From JBOGJG01 sp050747825 (lineage in GTDB: Bacteria > Acidobacteriota > UBA6911 > RPQK01 > JBOGJG01), in assembly GCA_050747825.1 (NCBI GenBank), contig JBOGJG010000212.1, positions 1-50,154 on the forward strand: 50,154 nt of DNA, given 5' to 3'. The notes beneath the pieces are model-generated. The model did no database searches and had not been told where the DNA came from. It saw nothing but the letters and a program-made list of their open reading frames with translations. This document shows, piece after piece, positions 49,802 to 50,154 of this stretch; within the stretch, counting starts at the first letter, position 1, and each line of letters begins with the position of its first letter. A program made the translations under genes and the position numbers.

Positions 49802-50092
49802 ATGGATGAGGAGAAGTCTTACCAGCAAAGGATGGAGGAGCAGTTTCGGCGCTTGAGCAGAAAAATTGACGAGGTGCTCTCCCAGGCGGAGAACAAGGCA
49901 CGCAGCGAGTACCAGAGACGATCCCCTGAGATCCGGGCCAAGACGAAAGAGGCCAGAGAAAAGCTGGACGAGCTGAAGACGGCCAGCGGCGACGCCTGGA
50001 AAGACCTCAAACCGGGTTTCGAAAAGGCCTGGACCGAACTCCGTAAGGCCTTTGACGAGGCTGCTTCGCGGTTCAAGAGGCCGGAGACCTGA
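49802..50092 (+). CDS. small coiled-coil / helical charged protein
   Basis: A 96-residue soluble protein rich in Lys, Arg and Glu with long helices (EEQFRRLSRKIDEVLSQA, then EIRAKTKEAREKLDEL, then KAWTELRKAFDEAASR), predicted to be coiled coil. I recognise no catalytic motif. In-frame ATGs at 49781 and 49787 would place its start inside the TGTACA operator, so 49802 is preferred. It shares the divergent control region with the antitoxin, so its expression may change with toxin-antitoxin repression. Function unknown. Confidence 0.65.
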   Translation: MDEEKSYQQRMEEQFRRLSRKIDEVLSQAENKARSEYQRRSPEIRAKTKEAREKLDELKTASGDAWKDLKPGFEKAWTELRKAFDEAASRFKRPET

Positions 50093-50154
50093 GGCGGGAG
50101 ACCGGATGACAGGTGGCGGGTGGCGGGTGACGGGTGGCAAGCTCGCTTCGCTCG
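50093..50154. repeat. GGCGGGTGGCGGGTGAC repeat and CTCGCTTCGCTCG palindrome at the window edge
   Basis: Degenerate GGCGGGT/GACGGGT units (50110-50135) lead into GGCAAGCTCGCTTCGCTCG, identical to the palindrome at 18638-18656. The element is cut by the end of the window. Confidence 0.7.

Noticed and set aside
1..50154. Prophage, integrative element or plasmid origin
   Set aside because: No integrase, phage structural genes, conjugation genes or replication initiator are present; the only transposase is a small IS3 remnant.

Overview
The window is a densely coded stretch of a bacterial chromosome, about 50 kb and moderately GC-rich, with no sign of phage or plasmid. The likely host is a diderm bacterium, possibly Acidobacteriota or a neighbouring phylum. 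This is inferred from gene content: a CRTAC1/ASPIC-UnbV protein, a periplasmic M48 protease, a BON protein, a YpdA-type reductase, an S9 peptidase and the futalosine menaquinone gene mqnD. No rRNA or other firm taxonomic marker is present, so the assignment is tentative. Two tRNA genes are present, Pro(GGG) and Val(CAC).

Layout. 1-9.1 kb is a housekeeping block on the minus strand: a sugar-phosphate guanylyltransferase, tRNA-Pro, a MerR regulator and an IHF subunit, der, a YpdA-like reductase, tRNA-Val, a pabB-pabC fusion, DUF2905, and the overlapping sucC-sucD-ndk operon. 9.4-17.8 kb holds an S9 peptidase, a DAO-type oxidoreductase, a receiver protein, an unusual 7TM-HD phosphohydrolase, a triple-BON protein and secreted proteins, including two 53-residue genes read directly from the sequence. 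17.8-25 kb is the eroded part: an amidohydrolase-like remnant, a HEPN-MNT pair beside an IS3 remnant, an M48 protease, a TA-flanked palindromic element, a decayed rodA, ilvD and an SDR remnant. 25-33.5 kb carries an OpuC-type osmoprotectant ABC transporter, an FAD oxidase, the CRTAC1 protein, and ispH-cupin-queF-M20 peptidase. 33.5-42.4 kb, on the minus strand, has proline dehydrogenase coupled to a degenerate CarH-like regulator, a membrane metallophosphoesterase ending in a second TA-flanked element, a broken M24 peptidase, and metH coupled to an ArsR-methyltransferase. 42.5-50.1 kb has small regulators, an MBL hydrolase, HAD-mqnD, a cysteine/sulfur-carrier operon and a Phd-PIN toxin-antitoxin pair.

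The most notable system is at 45.6-49.1 kb: an Rrf2 regulator without cysteines, a CysM-type cysteine synthase, a JAMM protease and one polypeptide fusing a ubiquitin-like sulfur carrier, a MoeB/ThiF E1 enzyme and a rhodanese. The carrier's Gly-Gly lies inside the chain (residues 90-91), so it would need cleavage before it could work as a sulfur donor, and the adjacent JAMM protein is the obvious candidate. This looks like the mycobacterial Mec+/CysO/CysM pathway repackaged as a ubiquitin-precursor-like processing system.

A second theme is the intergenic DNA. At least six families of short tandem or palindromic repeats fill the gaps between genes. One has a conserved core and runs into reading frames to encode C-terminal tails. 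Two larger palindromic elements flanked by TA sit exactly on stop codons.
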